This document shows, piece after piece, positions 36,301-48,689 of a stretch of DNA of 64,000 nucleotides. The notes below the pieces were generated by a model, which made no database searches, was not told where the DNA came from, and worked only from the letters and a program-made list of their open reading frames with translations. Source of the DNA: Opisthorchis felineus (Eukaryota; Platyhelminthes; Trematoda; Opisthorchiida; Opisthorchiidae); NCBI GenBank assembly GCA_004794785.1, contig SJOL01010174.1:261012-325011 (forward strand), given 5' to 3'. Positions within the stretch are counted from its first letter, which is position 1; each line of letters begins with the position of its first letter. The translations under genes were made by a program, and so were the position numbers.

Positions 36301-39300
36301 GACGGCTGTTGCCCAGCTGAATTAAACAACCAAGTTTGACTTAAAACAACCAATTAAACTGAATATTATAAAAGCTCTATCAGATAAAAGATGATTCACC
36401 TGCACCCGTTTTCCGGTGCGGAAAGTTGTCCGGAGGTTATTGACTGGCAAGTGAGTCTTATTGCTATGCCTATCCAAATGGCCGAAAGTTGTTCGCCGCC
36501 ACTGCAAATGACAGTGGGTACTGTCTCGAACTTACAAGGGATCAGTCACAAGGAAATTGTTTGCGAGAATGGGACCTGCATCTCAGCAGGCAAACATGGA
36601 AGGACTCAGCATAGTACCCTACACTCGAAAGGTATAGTACTACTGTAGAGTTGCCGTTTTTTAGAGCCCGACTTTGTTACGTTTCAAGTTTGTCCAACCG
36701 TGAACCGTGGTGTCTCGACAGTTATTTGATATGTGGCGCCAGAGAAGCTGAATGTTTGAGTAGGTAAACGTGTTTTTTTTCCATTCGATGAAATGTAAGG
36801 TGTTCTTCACACCAAAGATTGTACATATGTTTTGGTTCAATACGTTGGTTCTAGGGAATTTCCGGGTGTAGATGGCTGAATAAGAAGTCCGAGGGGTGGA
36901 GGGTGCAAACATGTGACCGTCAGTAAAATATATCCATCACTGGATCCTACTGATCATGAGAATTAAATTGAATGCTTTAGTTTAATTTCCACACGGAGAA
37001 ATTCTCTCCGCTGACATTTGAAGCTTTCCCGCGGGCACCTCGTGAATTTAACATCCGCAAGATCCTTCATACAGACAACATCCCACGAAAACCTTACAAG
37101 TGGTAAGAGCGTGGCCTTCAAGCAAATAAGCACCCTAAGCGGCTTTGCACACACAAGCACTCAGATTCTTAGCTACTACACATCAAATAAACCATCCCAG
37201 TGCACGACTGGAAGTACATGAAATCTATCGGTGTCAAGCTCCCTTAAATGCCTAACAACCACAGAAACTTCAGTGAAGACCCCATCGTCATGCTACACGC
37301 TTTAGTTAATTAGTACTCCACCAAAACCAGCCAAGCTCGGTGGGGGTCCCAATTTCACAAGCATCGTACTCTTGTAGCCAGCAACAACAATCACTGTCGT
37401 TTGTAGTTAGGGCGAACAGTTTTCAGCATTTTAGTCTAACCAGTACACACACTTGTCAGATAATCGTCACTGGAACCATGGTATACCCAGAGACTACGAG
37501 TAGCAGCAGTCTGCTTGTCGCATCCACCACTTTTAACAGTACACAACTCATTTTCTTAATCAGTGTGCACAAAGTTGAATGATGATCATAACACCTTGTT
37601 GACATCTTCCTGTTGTTGCTACCGGTGTTTGGTTGCGATGATGATAAACTACCAACGGAATGATGGAGTTCATTAAACACCTCATCTGATCCATTTTGTT
37701 TCGTCGCAAGCAAACAAGCGCGAAGTAAATGGTGCACATAGTACACATGCTTCTAAACTGCATTAGGATACATATTGGCCCGGAAATAGCAAAACCGACG
37801 TGAAACTCAAAAGTGCGCGCAAGTCAGCCAGTGGTAGCAAAACTTACCGAACATGGAGGTGGACGAGAGCTGGATCATGCGTTTCTATTTTTCGTGTTAG
37901 CCCCGCTTGGTCCATAACCCATGTCCAAAGCATCCACAAGTAGTTAAAGTGATAATCTATGGGGCTTCCGACGACTTCCGAGGACTTCGAAAAGTCGCCT
38001 GAATTAAACAGCACGTGCGTCCCTCCGAAAAACATGCTGTCTTGCGACAGCATTATCCGGAACATTTTGGATAGCCAGTTCACCAATGTCATACCCGACT
38101 TCCCGTAGATTTAATCAGTCTAAAAAACCCTATGCACGCCCATCGATTGGACTGGATGTCGACACAGCAGTCCTGCGGAAATCAAAACTATTTAGCTAAC
38201 CGCAGAAACTACACATGAACTATTGACTACTGATGCACACAGGAACGTGGGTTGCACATCCCTTCAAATATTAGGCATATATATATATATATATATGTAT
38301 ATATGTCACATAGATTACTTTATTTCACTATTTATTTAAAGGCAACTTGCAACACTCGCAAGAGACACGATGTACTTTCAAATTCCAGGCACAAAAATAT
38401 ATAAAACCTAATGGCCACGCACTTCAATCGATCCTCAAATATGTGTTGCTTCTTCCGCTATTCTATTGCCGTTTTTTATTCAAAGTCATATACTAGTATA
38501 TTTTCATTTGTTCCGCCACTCGTTATAACAGCAACCTTGTCTTTCGTCATCTGCTTGCTCAGAGGGGATTCGCATTTTATCCCGAGCTGTAGCCTCGCCC
38601 CTGAATTTTCGTGCTCACTCACTCAAACTAGTTTAATACCGCCAAGCTACCTACATGACTTTCTGAGCATTATTTAAAGCTGTTTGTCGTGAGAGTAACG
38701 CTTGCACCATGGATTTTGTTGTTTAACTTCCTATGTCGTTACCAGCCACCGGCTGACACATTAGAGTTGCACAAAACAACCATCCGAAAATGATTTATCT
38801 GCTTACACATAATAATTCGACTGTTTTCTGGGACATCTTCGTCTGTGCCGACCAGTCCAGCGGTACGGGAAGAGGGCAACGGTGAAATGCATTTTTCTGA
38901 TATCATTGGGAGAAAAACAAGTCATCGTTACTGTTATATCTGACTGCTGTCTCCGCCCCAGTGTCTACTGCGGGAAAAAGACTCGTCGACAAGGAACACA
39001 ACAGCTTTATTTCAGCAAGCGGGTGCACAGGAGTGCAAAAGTTACAACGACTCCGCGCTATTTAAGGGGCACTTTGACATTGATTCAGGCTGTCTAATAG
39101 GCGTTTAGTGAGCTCCCATCAACATCGACCGGGTTTTATGAAATGCCTAAACACTAATCATAGTCGATCGTGCTTCTGTGGCTTCATCGGCTTTTGCTGA
39201 ATTGATTGAGTGATTGACTGGCATGGATGCTTGCCGACTTCCCTATTGAGATGTTGGTGGGGTTTTAGGGTCTCGGTAGGTTCCGGGCATTCTGGGGTTA

Positions 39301-42300
39301 CTCTCAGGAATCTGACCTTCCTGAAAGTTACGTTGTTGCTAACGTAGTGGTAGGTGGGATATGGAACTCTGGCAGCAAATCGCTAGACAACTGGTCTTAG
39401 ACATCGTGTATGGATACAGACTGATACGGAAAACCATGAAATTACATACGGTGAATGGTTTGCTAATTATGACCACTGGACTGCTAAGGAATTTCGTTTT
39501 CAAATCAGCTTATTATGTCGTCCAATTATTGTCCCGTTTTAGGTTACTGAACAGACGTATATCTACGGTTAGTTACACTCGGCTTCTTGTAGTTGGCTTC
39601 GGTGTGCTGCCCAGCTAGAAAAGCTTTGTACGGCAGTATACCGCATGATTCAGAACACCTCAGATAATATAAAATGTACCTTGAGGACCCAGCTGGCGAA
39701 ATGGCAGCCTATCACAATCCTCTACTTGAGATGCACCGTAGATACTCAGTCAGAATGCTTCTGGGTTGCATTCTCGATGGTCAGATAACTGAATTTGCTG
39801 AGAATTTGTTCAGAAAGCAGCATCGGTGTTTCATTCCTTAGTTATGCCCGATCGGTCAAGAAAATGGCTGGCATAATTGAGAGGTCACCCGGAACTATTT
39901 CCCACAACTTGGACTGGCCTACGAAGAGTTTCAGTTTCCCAGAGCAGTCATAACCAGAAAATAGAAATGTCAGATTTTTCTGTGATTCCTGCTTCGCAGT
40001 TTTGTGAGCCACACTCCTCAGCCACGTGTGCGTCACACCACAAATCTGTTTTCCATGGAATTGTGTAAGGTCATCTGGTAGCTCTACTTGTCCGACGATG
40101 GAACCATAGTCACGTGTCTCCGAGTAGTTATTTTTAGGTATGACTTTTAAATTAGCCAAAATTTAACTGCTTGATTGGCTTTTGGAGAACGATCTGTAAC
40201 TGTTTCGGTAATATTATCAGTATGCCCCCGCCAGGTATTGTTGCATTTACGTGGTCCCCTGAGGGCCACCGGTGTTGTATTATAAACTGGTCTGTATAAT
40301 GGGCTGAGCATTCTCTGCATATTTGGGGAAAATGAATCAGACATTTAGTGAGCCGTCACACGGATTGATACAACAACCCGGTGGATTGCAAACAATGACG
40401 GCCTGGTTATTTACAGCCGGTGAGCAGCCAGGATATATGTTTTCGAATATGCTTATGATTTTGGTCCATCCACTGGTTTGCCATCCGCTCAACAGACTTA
40501 AAAGTAGGTTAGATTGTACTTCCCGTTCGTGCTTGAAGCGTCAGACGAAGAGATATTGGGTAGGGAGTTGTGTCTAATATCCTTCACGCAAGAACGATGG
40601 CAAGCTTAACACCAAATGTACAGCCTTAAAAGTTGAGACCATTAGTAACTTGTTACCCCGACTTCATGGCTGGTGCCTTATGTCTCAAATCGTTCTACAT
40701 TAAAGTAGTTCGCTTGATTGACTCGCCTGGATCATCGAACCTGTTAGGAGAGCCCTCTTATGCGGAATTATCCTGCGCACAAACAAGTAAAGATGCACGT
40801 GTGCAACTGTCAGTGAAACGACAAGGAATTCAACATTCGGTTCCCTTGACTGGTGATGTATTTGGTTTGACGTCTGCGATTAGGGGTTGATAAAACGTAA
40901 GTCCTGACAATACTTCGCTTAGTTCAGGAACTTTGTGGATGATTTAATCACCGACCGACAAAAATGACTAATCTGTAAGTGAGATCTTTGGGTGTTCATT
41001 GATTTTAAACTTGCGACTGAAGTTTGTGAAGTTTGACGACTTGGTTTGAAGTTCTAGTAATCAGGAATGTGCTGTACGCAATACCCATTTTCATTAGGAA
41101 GGCAGTCTGCATGATGAACAAGTTTTAATGTAATTGAAATATAACAGTAGCAGTATAATGAGCAAAAAATTGAAGCTAACAAAAGCAAACAGGAATGGGG
41201 ATTGATGCGCTGCTTTAAAAATAAAGAGATGGAGTAGGACATTTCATCAAGTTTTAGGTAGAGAGAGCGACGTAAATATAATCACGAACGTCGTGTGTTT
41301 CTTCACTCAGTTCACCTGTTAGTATTTCGGACTCAACACACAGCTTTCTGGGTTGTAATATTGTCCTTATTTATACCAACTAGACCTGACTTACAATCAA
41401 ACCTGATATAGTTATTTTCCCTCTCCACCCTGCAGTTATCTCCGGAACCCCTGTAGCCATGTTATTTTATTCAGCTTCATGCACCCTTTCCATAGTACCA
41501 TCGGCTTCTTCTGGTGAATGCATCAGTGAATACAAAGAAAGGCAATGGGTGAAAGCTAGATGAATAAATCATCAATAATTAAAATGCTACATACAGCCAA
41601 ATTGCTGCCCATTCGCATCTCACGTGTACATGCCCGACAAAAACGGAGAATCATTAACAACAGTAGAGGTAGAATGCTGCTGAGGCCAAACATAATCTCA
41701 TTGAAACAGCTCATCAACCTAAAGCTAGAGCGTTGTTAATATATCGGATTTAGCACCATTGGCCATGAGAAGCGTTATGTACTTTGGATTAACGGAATTA
41801 TTAATCTCATGTTGATTCACATGTAGAATGAGTAGCTAAGGAAATACCAATCCTTACAACGGTCTTGCAAAAAACCAACGGTTTAATTGTCACGATCCAA
41901 TAACTTAGCAAAACATTTTTGAGTAAGCCATCGAAATACGTCGAAGATAGGTCTGCAGTGCCTGGGCTTTATGGAGGTTTATATCTTCTGCGTTTCACGA
42001 CGTGCGGTTGGTTCAGGTCACCAGTGGCAGTCGACATACTTGATATTTGAATGTGTCATTTGGCCTTTGGTTAGAGGACTTATGTGGTCTTTGTTGTCAC
42101 TGATTATTTCTCAATGTTTGAACACTCTTGATACCTAGTCCTCCTGCATTAGAGAACAGTTAGGGGCGATTTACCGTTTATTCTTCAATAAATTTAAAAC
42201 GTTGTCCGTAATTAACGTATTAGTCTCTTTCGCTAAATTGTTTTCATTCAGCTGTTAGCGTATTTTTTAAATTCCTCCTCTTGTCAAACTACCATACTAG

Positions 42301-43965
42301 CATATCGTTCAGCCTTTAGCTGAAGTTGATTCAGTGGCAACTGGTTCGAACTTCAGTTGCTACGCGTCTCAGTTAATCCAACGCTGTTTGAAATATATTT
42401 GACCAGTTCATCTTTGAGTTTTTCTTCCGTTCTTTTTCCAACTTGAAAACGGGAAAATTGGCTAACTCTGTGCCCGAATGTGTACTTGTTAGCTCGGTCC
42501 AGAAAATTTCTACATAAGAATTACTTTTTAAAACTTTTTGTATAACAGCTTCCAATCGTTTTAGTATTTATTTGTCAACATATCCTGCATATATCTTGTT
42601 CAAAGTGAACGCGACTCAGGTATGTCTTAGTGCGCACATACCCAACAAATACAACCAAATATGCCGATGAAATATGAGCCCGAAGAGAACTACGCACAAG
42701 TTCTCACACCTGGTACGACAACATCTGTCACAACGAACACCAGAAGTACTATTAATTCTACACATCAACTTTTTTAAAAGATGCTTTCGTCGGTTCGCAG
42801 GTTGCCTTAGCGATGCTACCACATGGTAGCAAAATCTTTTTTTAGTTCCCTTAAATAATATCAACTACGTTGATTTAGGTTAAATCCTATTAAACAGTGC
42901 AAGGAGCAAACATCACAGATAAGCAGCACAACTGGACTATGTATCGAAATATCTGGCCGTCGTAGCTGGATGTTTCTACACAAAGATTCTACGCAGCGTG
43001 TTTATCGTGTTCAGAATAGAGATGTTGGGTCTGATAATATTATCATACTTACCAACCAACTCACGTCCCTAATGGGGCGTGTTGCGTAGTGTTCGTGAAT
43101 TTAACCATCCTGCGGTCCTGTTTGACATTTTGTGGGTCGTTTCTGCTACGCATACGTTCCGCCCTCGTAACTGGTTCCTTTGTCACATCGATTGTTATAC
43201 TGTTTCGCATGTATTCAGAAGTGTATCCGACACTGAGCTAGCATTACCAAGGGTTAGCCTACTTCCTTTAACTGGCTGGGCAACAGCTCAACTCAAGTGA
43301 CAACAGGTTTGGCGACAGTACCGTCACACGCACACAATTGTGGAACAGCATCAACAATTTTCCCAACAGCCTCAGCTTGTCGGCGTACAAACAGAATAAT
43401 TGTCAAAACAACAGTTCCAAGCGAACGCCCACGAGTATCGTTGTCAGAAGAAAATACACGCCCCATCAACGACTTCAACAGCGCATCCGGGGAAGTTGTG
43501 ATCCTTGAAGCTTGAGACTGTTTTAGTATTCATTCAAGGTTGATGTAGCCAGATAGATCAGTGTTTCCCTAGCCCAACTACCATTGTACCACCTCGTTCG
43601 AATGAACACAAGAGGTACTGCAACTGTATCCTAATGAAAAATTCCTGTAACTTCAGATTCAAGCAAACCGTTGAACAGCTGATAGAGATATGTAGAAATT
43701 GCTCCCCCTGGTTCAACACATACTACCAGAGTTTGCTCCCGTAAAAAGCCATGAGAATAGTTTTCTGACATAGGCCGGAGACACAAAACGTGGATGTGAG
43801 TGAGCTGATACAGCACAGATGTTGGAAGTTTTGTTTGTGGTCTGTCATCGTCTGAAGACGCTCGGATTAGATTGAGCTTCATTATAAGCCCGAATCACAA
43901 CCAGCTATCACACCTGAAGCTCTGACAGTGGAACGTCATGGGATTCATAAGTTTAATGAACCTCG
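33321..43965. other. long stretch without identified genes
   Basis: No recognisable protein family, RNA gene or transposon domain, apart from a possible hammerhead-like relic near 33961 (see findings) and an AT repeat at 38276. Several unassigned frames look protein-like: 36391-36648 plus, 39361-39618 plus, 39842-40159 minus, 40323-40577 plus, 43293-43478 minus and 43631-43882 minus. The last ones precede the Gypsy internal region and could overlay its lost gag or 5' LTR; no LTR was found by eye. Confidence 0.4.
38276..38308. repeat. (AT)n microsatellite
   Basis: An AT run of about ten uninterrupted units, followed by a G-interrupted extension (GTATATATG). Simple-sequence DNA. Confidence 0.92.
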
Positions 43966-44181
43966 TTGATTCAGCACCGTTCAGCACAAGCGAAATTACC
44001 TAGGATGGGTGCCTGTCGTTTCTCCACTATGGTGAAACCAGCTCACTACTCACAGGACCGATACAATCGCCCTTCACAATACTGGAATTGGCGTTTTGTG
44101 AAAGAATATCCTTTCAAGAGTCATGTCTGTCGGATGTTTGGTATGATCGGCCATAGGGAGTTACACTGTGTTAGAGCGTGA
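43966..44181 (+). pseudogene. gag: Gypsy gag fragment with decayed zinc knuckle
   Basis: A 71-codon frame ends WRFVKEYPFKSHVCRMFGMIGHRELHC in register (quoted motif core: CRMFGMIGHRELHC). A retroviral-type knuckle would read C-X2-C-X4-H-X4-C. Here the first Cys, the Gly-His pair and the last Cys remain, but the second Cys has become Phe. The preceding HFVR-CPFKSH-like context matches Ty3/Gypsy gag proteins in which the knuckle follows a second Cys cluster. The nucleic-acid-binding function is lost. It lies directly upstream of the pol remains in the same orientation. Confidence 0.6.
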
Positions 44182-44406
44182 GCCGCGCAAAAACAACGGG
44201 TCATCTCATCGCTGCAGATGCAACTATCTCAACCAAATCACACAGTTCACAGGAATACATAAAGGTCACAATCAATCACTGCGAGGTTATTTTTGCAAAT
44301 GGTATCGGAAAACCATCCGATGGACTCCTTATTGTTCAGTGACTCGTGTTGGTAGGAATGCCAGTAGACAGATACCATTACTGGGGTAAACAGATGTGAA
44401 TTAACA

Positions 44407-44754
44407 TTGTTTTCCATGCCTACAAAAGGTATCTGGTGTAGCGTACATTCAAAACTTAATTTATTGAAGATTGAATATATTAAAAAATGGAATTGGTGTA
44501 GTGTTCCTTTTAACTCCATCTGCAGTGCGACCTATGATGATCGTTTCCATTCTTTTTCTGACGACTTTAGGGCAGACATATATCAATCTAGAATGTTAGC
44601 CATACCTTTAAACCCTTACCATACACCTCTTCTTCACACTCTAAGAACCTACTATCTGCAGTTATTTCTGGAAGATCTGGGTCAGTGCACTAATACTCGG
44701 GCTAATTTGTATCCTAAACCTAGTACAAAACATAAGCGGAGCTTGTTAAAGTAG
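44407..44754 (+). pseudogene. pol: Gypsy pol fragment: spacer and start of reverse transcriptase
   Basis: The 115-codon frame ends in LFLEDLGQCTNTRANLYPKP (44645-44727), matching the segment before the RT fingers, where the family reads LF--DLG-CT-T-A-L-LKP. The frame then stops, and the palm resumes about 340 bases on in another phase. Protease should lie between this and the gag fragment; only a weakly similar stretch near 44250-44330 is present, and I do not call it. Confidence 0.55.
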
Positions 44755-45089
44755 TGATACGCAAGCACTATTCACCCCGTGACTTGCTTGCTTCGGCCAT
44801 GCGACAGTTGCCGTAGAGACCTACGCTTCCTCAAGAACATGGTTCAATTTTTGATCAGGCTTAAATGATGACCCAGCAAGTCTCCGGTACCGGTTTTCAA
44901 AACGTGAGGAAGTTTTTCTCAGCTCCTATGGGGTGGTTTTTTTTCAAAAACCGATTTATCAGTTGCCTGTCTCTAGTTCGGTGTGCAATACACGCGACCT
45001 GTTCCCTGTAAACACCCATCGTGATTTCTGCTATATAATCGTGTACTTTTCAATGTTACATTAGCGCCAGCCACCTCCTACCAAGCAGT

Positions 45090-45480
45090 GAGGACAATGT
45101 TTTTGAGCTTGTCTTTTGCGGTGTTATATTTACACGATATAATATTGATGAACGAGGAGATCATCTGCAGCATCTCATGCAAGTCTACCGTCGAGTCAGA
45201 AAGTTTGGCCTCATACCGGTTCCAGCAAAATGCTCGTTTGGTGCATTGTCCACCATTTTGATTCATCATTAATTCCGCAGGACGATGACCTGATCCGAAG
45301 CAGATGGGAATCGTGACGAACATGCCAGTGCAGACATAGTTGCAGTCTTTCTTAGACTTGATGCCTTAGTACAATCATTTTATTCCCGATTTACAGAGCA
45401 CACGCGCTTCATACCAAAAGACACTGAGTGGAACTGGTCATTACATTCATGTCGTACTACCTTTTCATGCATTCAATGAA
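45090..45480 (+). pseudogene. pol: Gypsy reverse transcriptase palm/thumb, catalytic box lost
   Basis: From 45090 the frame reads through the position of the catalytic Y-x-D-D motif, which here is IFTRYNIDE, so both aspartates of the box are gone. HLQHLMQVYRRVRKFGLIP and a following KC-F block match the thumb entry (H---L--V--R----GL---P-KC). After two stops, the thumb and tether resume as FYSRF ... DTEWNWS (45378-45440), the characteristic link to RNase H. Enzymatically dead, but the alignment is long and collinear, so the identification is strong. Confidence 0.7.
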
Positions 45481-45975
45481 CACTCACATTTGAATTAGTG
45501 GTAACGCGTTACAAAATGTCCGACCATCGTGGCAGATGATGTGTAGGAAAATGGAATCGGGGTAGTCCCACTACATCGGTTTCCAATCGGTTCAAACAAG
45601 ACTGTCTCGCATAATTCTCGTTCGCTCTTGTTAGCAGAGGAGAATCACGTCCAAACTGAAAAAGGAAGTGTTGGGTCTGATCTGCGACGTGAGGAAACCC
45701 CATAGAATGCTAAAAGGCCAGCAGTTTATCCTTCACACAAACCACAAATTATTTTTGGCTCCCCTTGGATTACACAGTCCATGCTGTCTGCTGCTTACAA
45801 CGTAGGTCTTCTGTGCATCGACTACAAACGAAGTTACCTCTTGGACATGTCTATGCGTTACGGCCCCCAGTTTATCTGCAAAATAACAAGAAGGAAGACA
45901 AAAAGGCAACATTTGCAAGTGTTCCAATTGATAGAAGAATCTCACGAAATTTCTTCGTTTAGTCTGTTCAGCTAG
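45481..45975 (+). pseudogene. pol: Gypsy RNase H relic
   Basis: Following the tether, pieces in three phases correspond to RNase H: LVVTRYKMSDH (expected L-THY-P-LP), then LHTNHKLFLAPLG at 45732-45773, in which the family reads L-TDHKPL--I-G. The catalytic aspartate of that block has become Asn. A third phase then carries LLCIDYKRSYLLDMSMRYG, equivalent to LL-YDF-I-Y---FG-AD. At least two frameshifts occur within 250 bases. Confidence 0.55.
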
Positions 45976-46109
45976 CAACTATCTCTTCTCAAGTAAATGC
46001 GAGAGAAAGTACGCATGGGTCTATTGGATATCGCAAACAGATGGTCAGTGGAAGGAAAGAGCGGCTGTCCGATCTAGGGAGCCTGGGCTTTCATATCACG
46101 TAAATTCCG

Positions 46110-46560
46110 GTATTAGGTAATGAAGCATCTTCACGAATGGCATCCTCAAATCAACATAATGAAGTCATCACTCGAAGGTTGATTCGAGGTGTGAAGAACT
46201 TGCCCTCAGCTGCTACTGGTGTCAGTGACAGCCAAACCCTTCGTGAAGTCTCAGTTTTTACAGCAGGCTGAAAATCCATGGGATCGTGTGCATTTGGGTT
46301 TCACTGATCCACTGCGAGGGTATATGTTCCCGATCGTTTTCGATGCTTTCTCAAACTGGTCAGAGGTGTTCTGGTTAACCGAGCTTCGACTTCAAAACAG
46401 CATCCATTCTTAGTGAACTGTTTGCACAGCCGGGACTTTCGCAGATTGTAGATATAAGCCACCCACAACAATTTACTTGAAAAATGAAGAAAAAACAGAC
46501 CTGAATTTTTCCTATTTTGTAGACATTGGGGCACAAAGATCTAAGATGGCCAGGTAGACA
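46110..46560 (+). pseudogene. pol: Gypsy integrase relic
   Basis: LHEWHPQINIMKS near 46123 corresponds to the HHCC zinc region of integrase (LHEGHPG---MK). At 46219-46413 the frame reads QAENPWDRVHLGFTDPLRGYMFPIVFDAFSNWSEVFW in the family pattern (WDR-H-DFAGP--G--F---VDAFSKWPEV). The first catalytic aspartate is Gly here (HLGF) and the aspartate of DAFS is retained. In the next phase SELFAQPGLSQIVDI...QFT matches the second block (LF---G-P---VSDNG-QF). No intact D,D-35-E triad remains. Confidence 0.68.
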
Positions 46561-46780
46561 GCTAACTTCTACCTGCCACATTATTAGTAACATTTGCAAT
46601 AAAACGCAATTATGTGATCCATTAGTGCTACTCATTTGGGCGTAAGCAAGTCTTGTGATGGTGACGAAATGGACTGCATGGAAGCATAAAGATAATACGA
46701 CACCCGATGACCACTTCCTCTGTTGCCTTACGACCGTAATGTCGTAGTCAAGAATGCACCGCTCCAAGAATAGGGATGTC

Positions 46781-48266
46781 TCATAGCGGCCACATAAGTC
46801 ATACTAAAACCTCTCGTATGATACACGTCTGATTTTGTACAAAAGTTGCATAGAATTACGAAGCAACACTACCCAGAAAAAGTCGTCTCATAACGTTACA
46901 CCAAAAAAGTGGTTCTATGGAGGGGATTATTGTGGGCATTCTCCTGAATTTTGCCTACTAATAAGTTGTTTAAAATCTATATGATGTTTTGCTAAAAGAC
47001 AACGGAGGAGTCACATTACGCATGATAGCAAGCCAAAAGGTGTGACTGGCTATCTAACTAAGAGGCCTGAAGCCTGGAGGCTCCCATTCGATGAAAGGAG
47101 AACAATTGTAATATGATTAATACCAAAGGGTCTAGCTTATACCTTTTAACCATTGTCGGGTCATCCAGATGTCCCTATCCACCCCACCTAATACACCAAG
47201 AAAACGACGGCATTATCCCAACTGAGTATGACTTGGAACTCGTGTTTCTGATAGTGAAGAAAACAGAAGATTCAACCAGAGGGCCTGTACGCTGATTAAA
47301 ATCTAAATGCCTACCATATGAAGTTTTCAGAAATAGGTAGTTTTTGAGATCTTGAAGGTCTGAATCGCTCACATGTATTTAGAACACACATGTTAGCAAC
47401 TTTTTATTTATCTGTGAGGATAAAAAGGGCTTGCATCATTTGTGATTATGAAATATCTGCGGTGAAATCGCAGTCACTAACATTATCCAAATCTAATGAT
47501 GGTCACCTAAACAGATCGCCTTTCCATTCTTCTTGTTTATAAAAATAACCTTCTTACCTTCACTAGATTGCCCTATGCGGACCTGCTCAGGTAAACATAA
47601 ATTTTAACTAGTGGAACAGAGAATGACCAGAGCATTGCTGCGTATAAGCGGAAGGAAAATTATTTGAGTGAATTTTACTCCATGTAGAATGTAACCTTTA
47701 TTCGTCAACTGCGTTAAACTCTGTTTAAAAACAAGCTGGCTGAGATGAGCCTACACCAGACAGCCAAAATGAAGTGGACAAACTAGATCTTTAGCAATAG
47801 ATGTTTAGCCATCAAAATATCTAATAGACTTTATCAAGAAATTGCAACTTAATGCCCAAAAACTCTTCCGCAGTTTGTGATATTTCATTCGTGTACACTC
47901 TAAAAGGAATGCAGCTGAAGACATAACAGTGATTCTGCTGCTGAGGTTAACAGTTCACTCTCTGTTCATTAAAAAAGGGCAGAATTTTCTTCTGTTACAA
48001 AGCTTTCGTTGATCTTTATCCTAAGTCTGATTAGCGCGCTTTTAACAGATGTTAATATTATTGAAATTGGTACCTGGAAATCGGACTACTATTTGTCCAC
48101 ATTAGTAGCCACTTGTCTATTATTGACGTTCCAGTTATAATTACATCTGCTAATTCAAGATGAGCTGTAAAACGCTGAATTACAACAATAGCTTCTGATT
48201 ATGTCTACCGGTGTTCATACACAGTCATAATCATCATCGACAGCATGACATCAGTGTTCAACACTG
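46781..48266. other. no identified gene; possible Gypsy 3' remains
   Basis: This should contain the integrase C-terminus and 3' LTR of the Gypsy relic. A 60-codon frame at 47113-47295 with Pro- and Arg-containing ends could be the pol tail, but I cannot recognise it, and no sequence here repeats anything upstream of 43966. Confidence 0.35.
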
Positions 48267-48578
48267 ATGCTTCACTGCCGTAGGCATGAGTTTATTGTTA
48301 GATGTATGTATCATCGTTGTACGTGGGCTGGGATACTGCCAGGGCGCCCACACCTAGACAGGAGGACGATTAGGGTCCTCAACCAAAGCCTTTGGCTCAA
48401 AAGCCTAACCGCAAGGCGGCGGTGTTTGGCAGGAAATGCAAATGCATTACCATTTCTACGGAACAAGTCGCCATATGTTCCAACCCCCAACCTGGAGGAC
48501 CAGGAGACTGTGTTCGTCAGACCTCTAACCATTGACCAACCTGGTATGAGAGACTCTGTGAGTGTCGCGGGGACACCC
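48267..48578. mobile_element. GC-richer segment, probable old retroelement piece
   Basis: Base composition changes noticeably from the AT-rich surroundings, and both strands are open for about 100 codons (107 plus, 94 minus), a common sign of a recently coding or GC-rich repeat. The block includes TCAAAAGCCTAACCGCAAGGCGG. From memory this resembles non-coding flanks of fluke LINEs, and it lies about 1 kb upstream of the LINE remains in the same orientation; both points are suggestive only. A tRNA-like head follows at 48580. Confidence 0.35.
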
Positions 48579-48579
48579 C

Positions 48580-48650
48580 CCCCAGTATAGCTCAATGGGT
48601 CGTAGAGGTGCGCAAACCGTCACACCACGGTAAGGTCCAGTCTCTTCGTG
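48580..48650 (+). mobile_element. tRNA-like pol III promoter (SINE head or decayed tRNA)
   Basis: TAGCTCAATGG at 48588-48598 is a perfect box A match. GGTCCAGTCTC at 48634-48644 matches box B allowing one deleted base, 46 bases downstream, which is good tRNA geometry. No cloverleaf acceptor stem is evident, and the body differs from the three-copy SINE family. Confidence 0.42.
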
Positions 48651-48689
48651 ACGGTTCATACACAGTACTACGATTTGTAGCCTACTGCT

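Larger units (their letters stand above)
43966..46780 (+). mobile_element. degenerate Ty3/Gypsy LTR retrotransposon (gag-pol relic)
   Basis: Reading across three frames, the plus strand yields, in the correct order, a gag CCHC-like knuckle (about 44080), the lead-in to reverse transcriptase (about 44650), the RT palm and connection (45090-45480), RNase H (45480-45975), the integrase zinc region (about 46110) and the integrase core (46252-46480). Stops and frameshifts occur every 50-100 codons and key catalytic residues are lost, so it is dead. DTEWNWS at 45420 and the WxR-H--F integrase block match fluke Ty3/Gypsy elements as I remember them, possibly the CsRn1 clade; the clade is not proven. 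Neither LTR could be delimited by eye. The protease is not clearly visible. Confidence 0.75.

Noticed and set aside
42310..42360. GGTTCGAACTTC box B-like sequence
   Set aside because: The best box A candidate is too close and no element body repeats elsewhere in the window.
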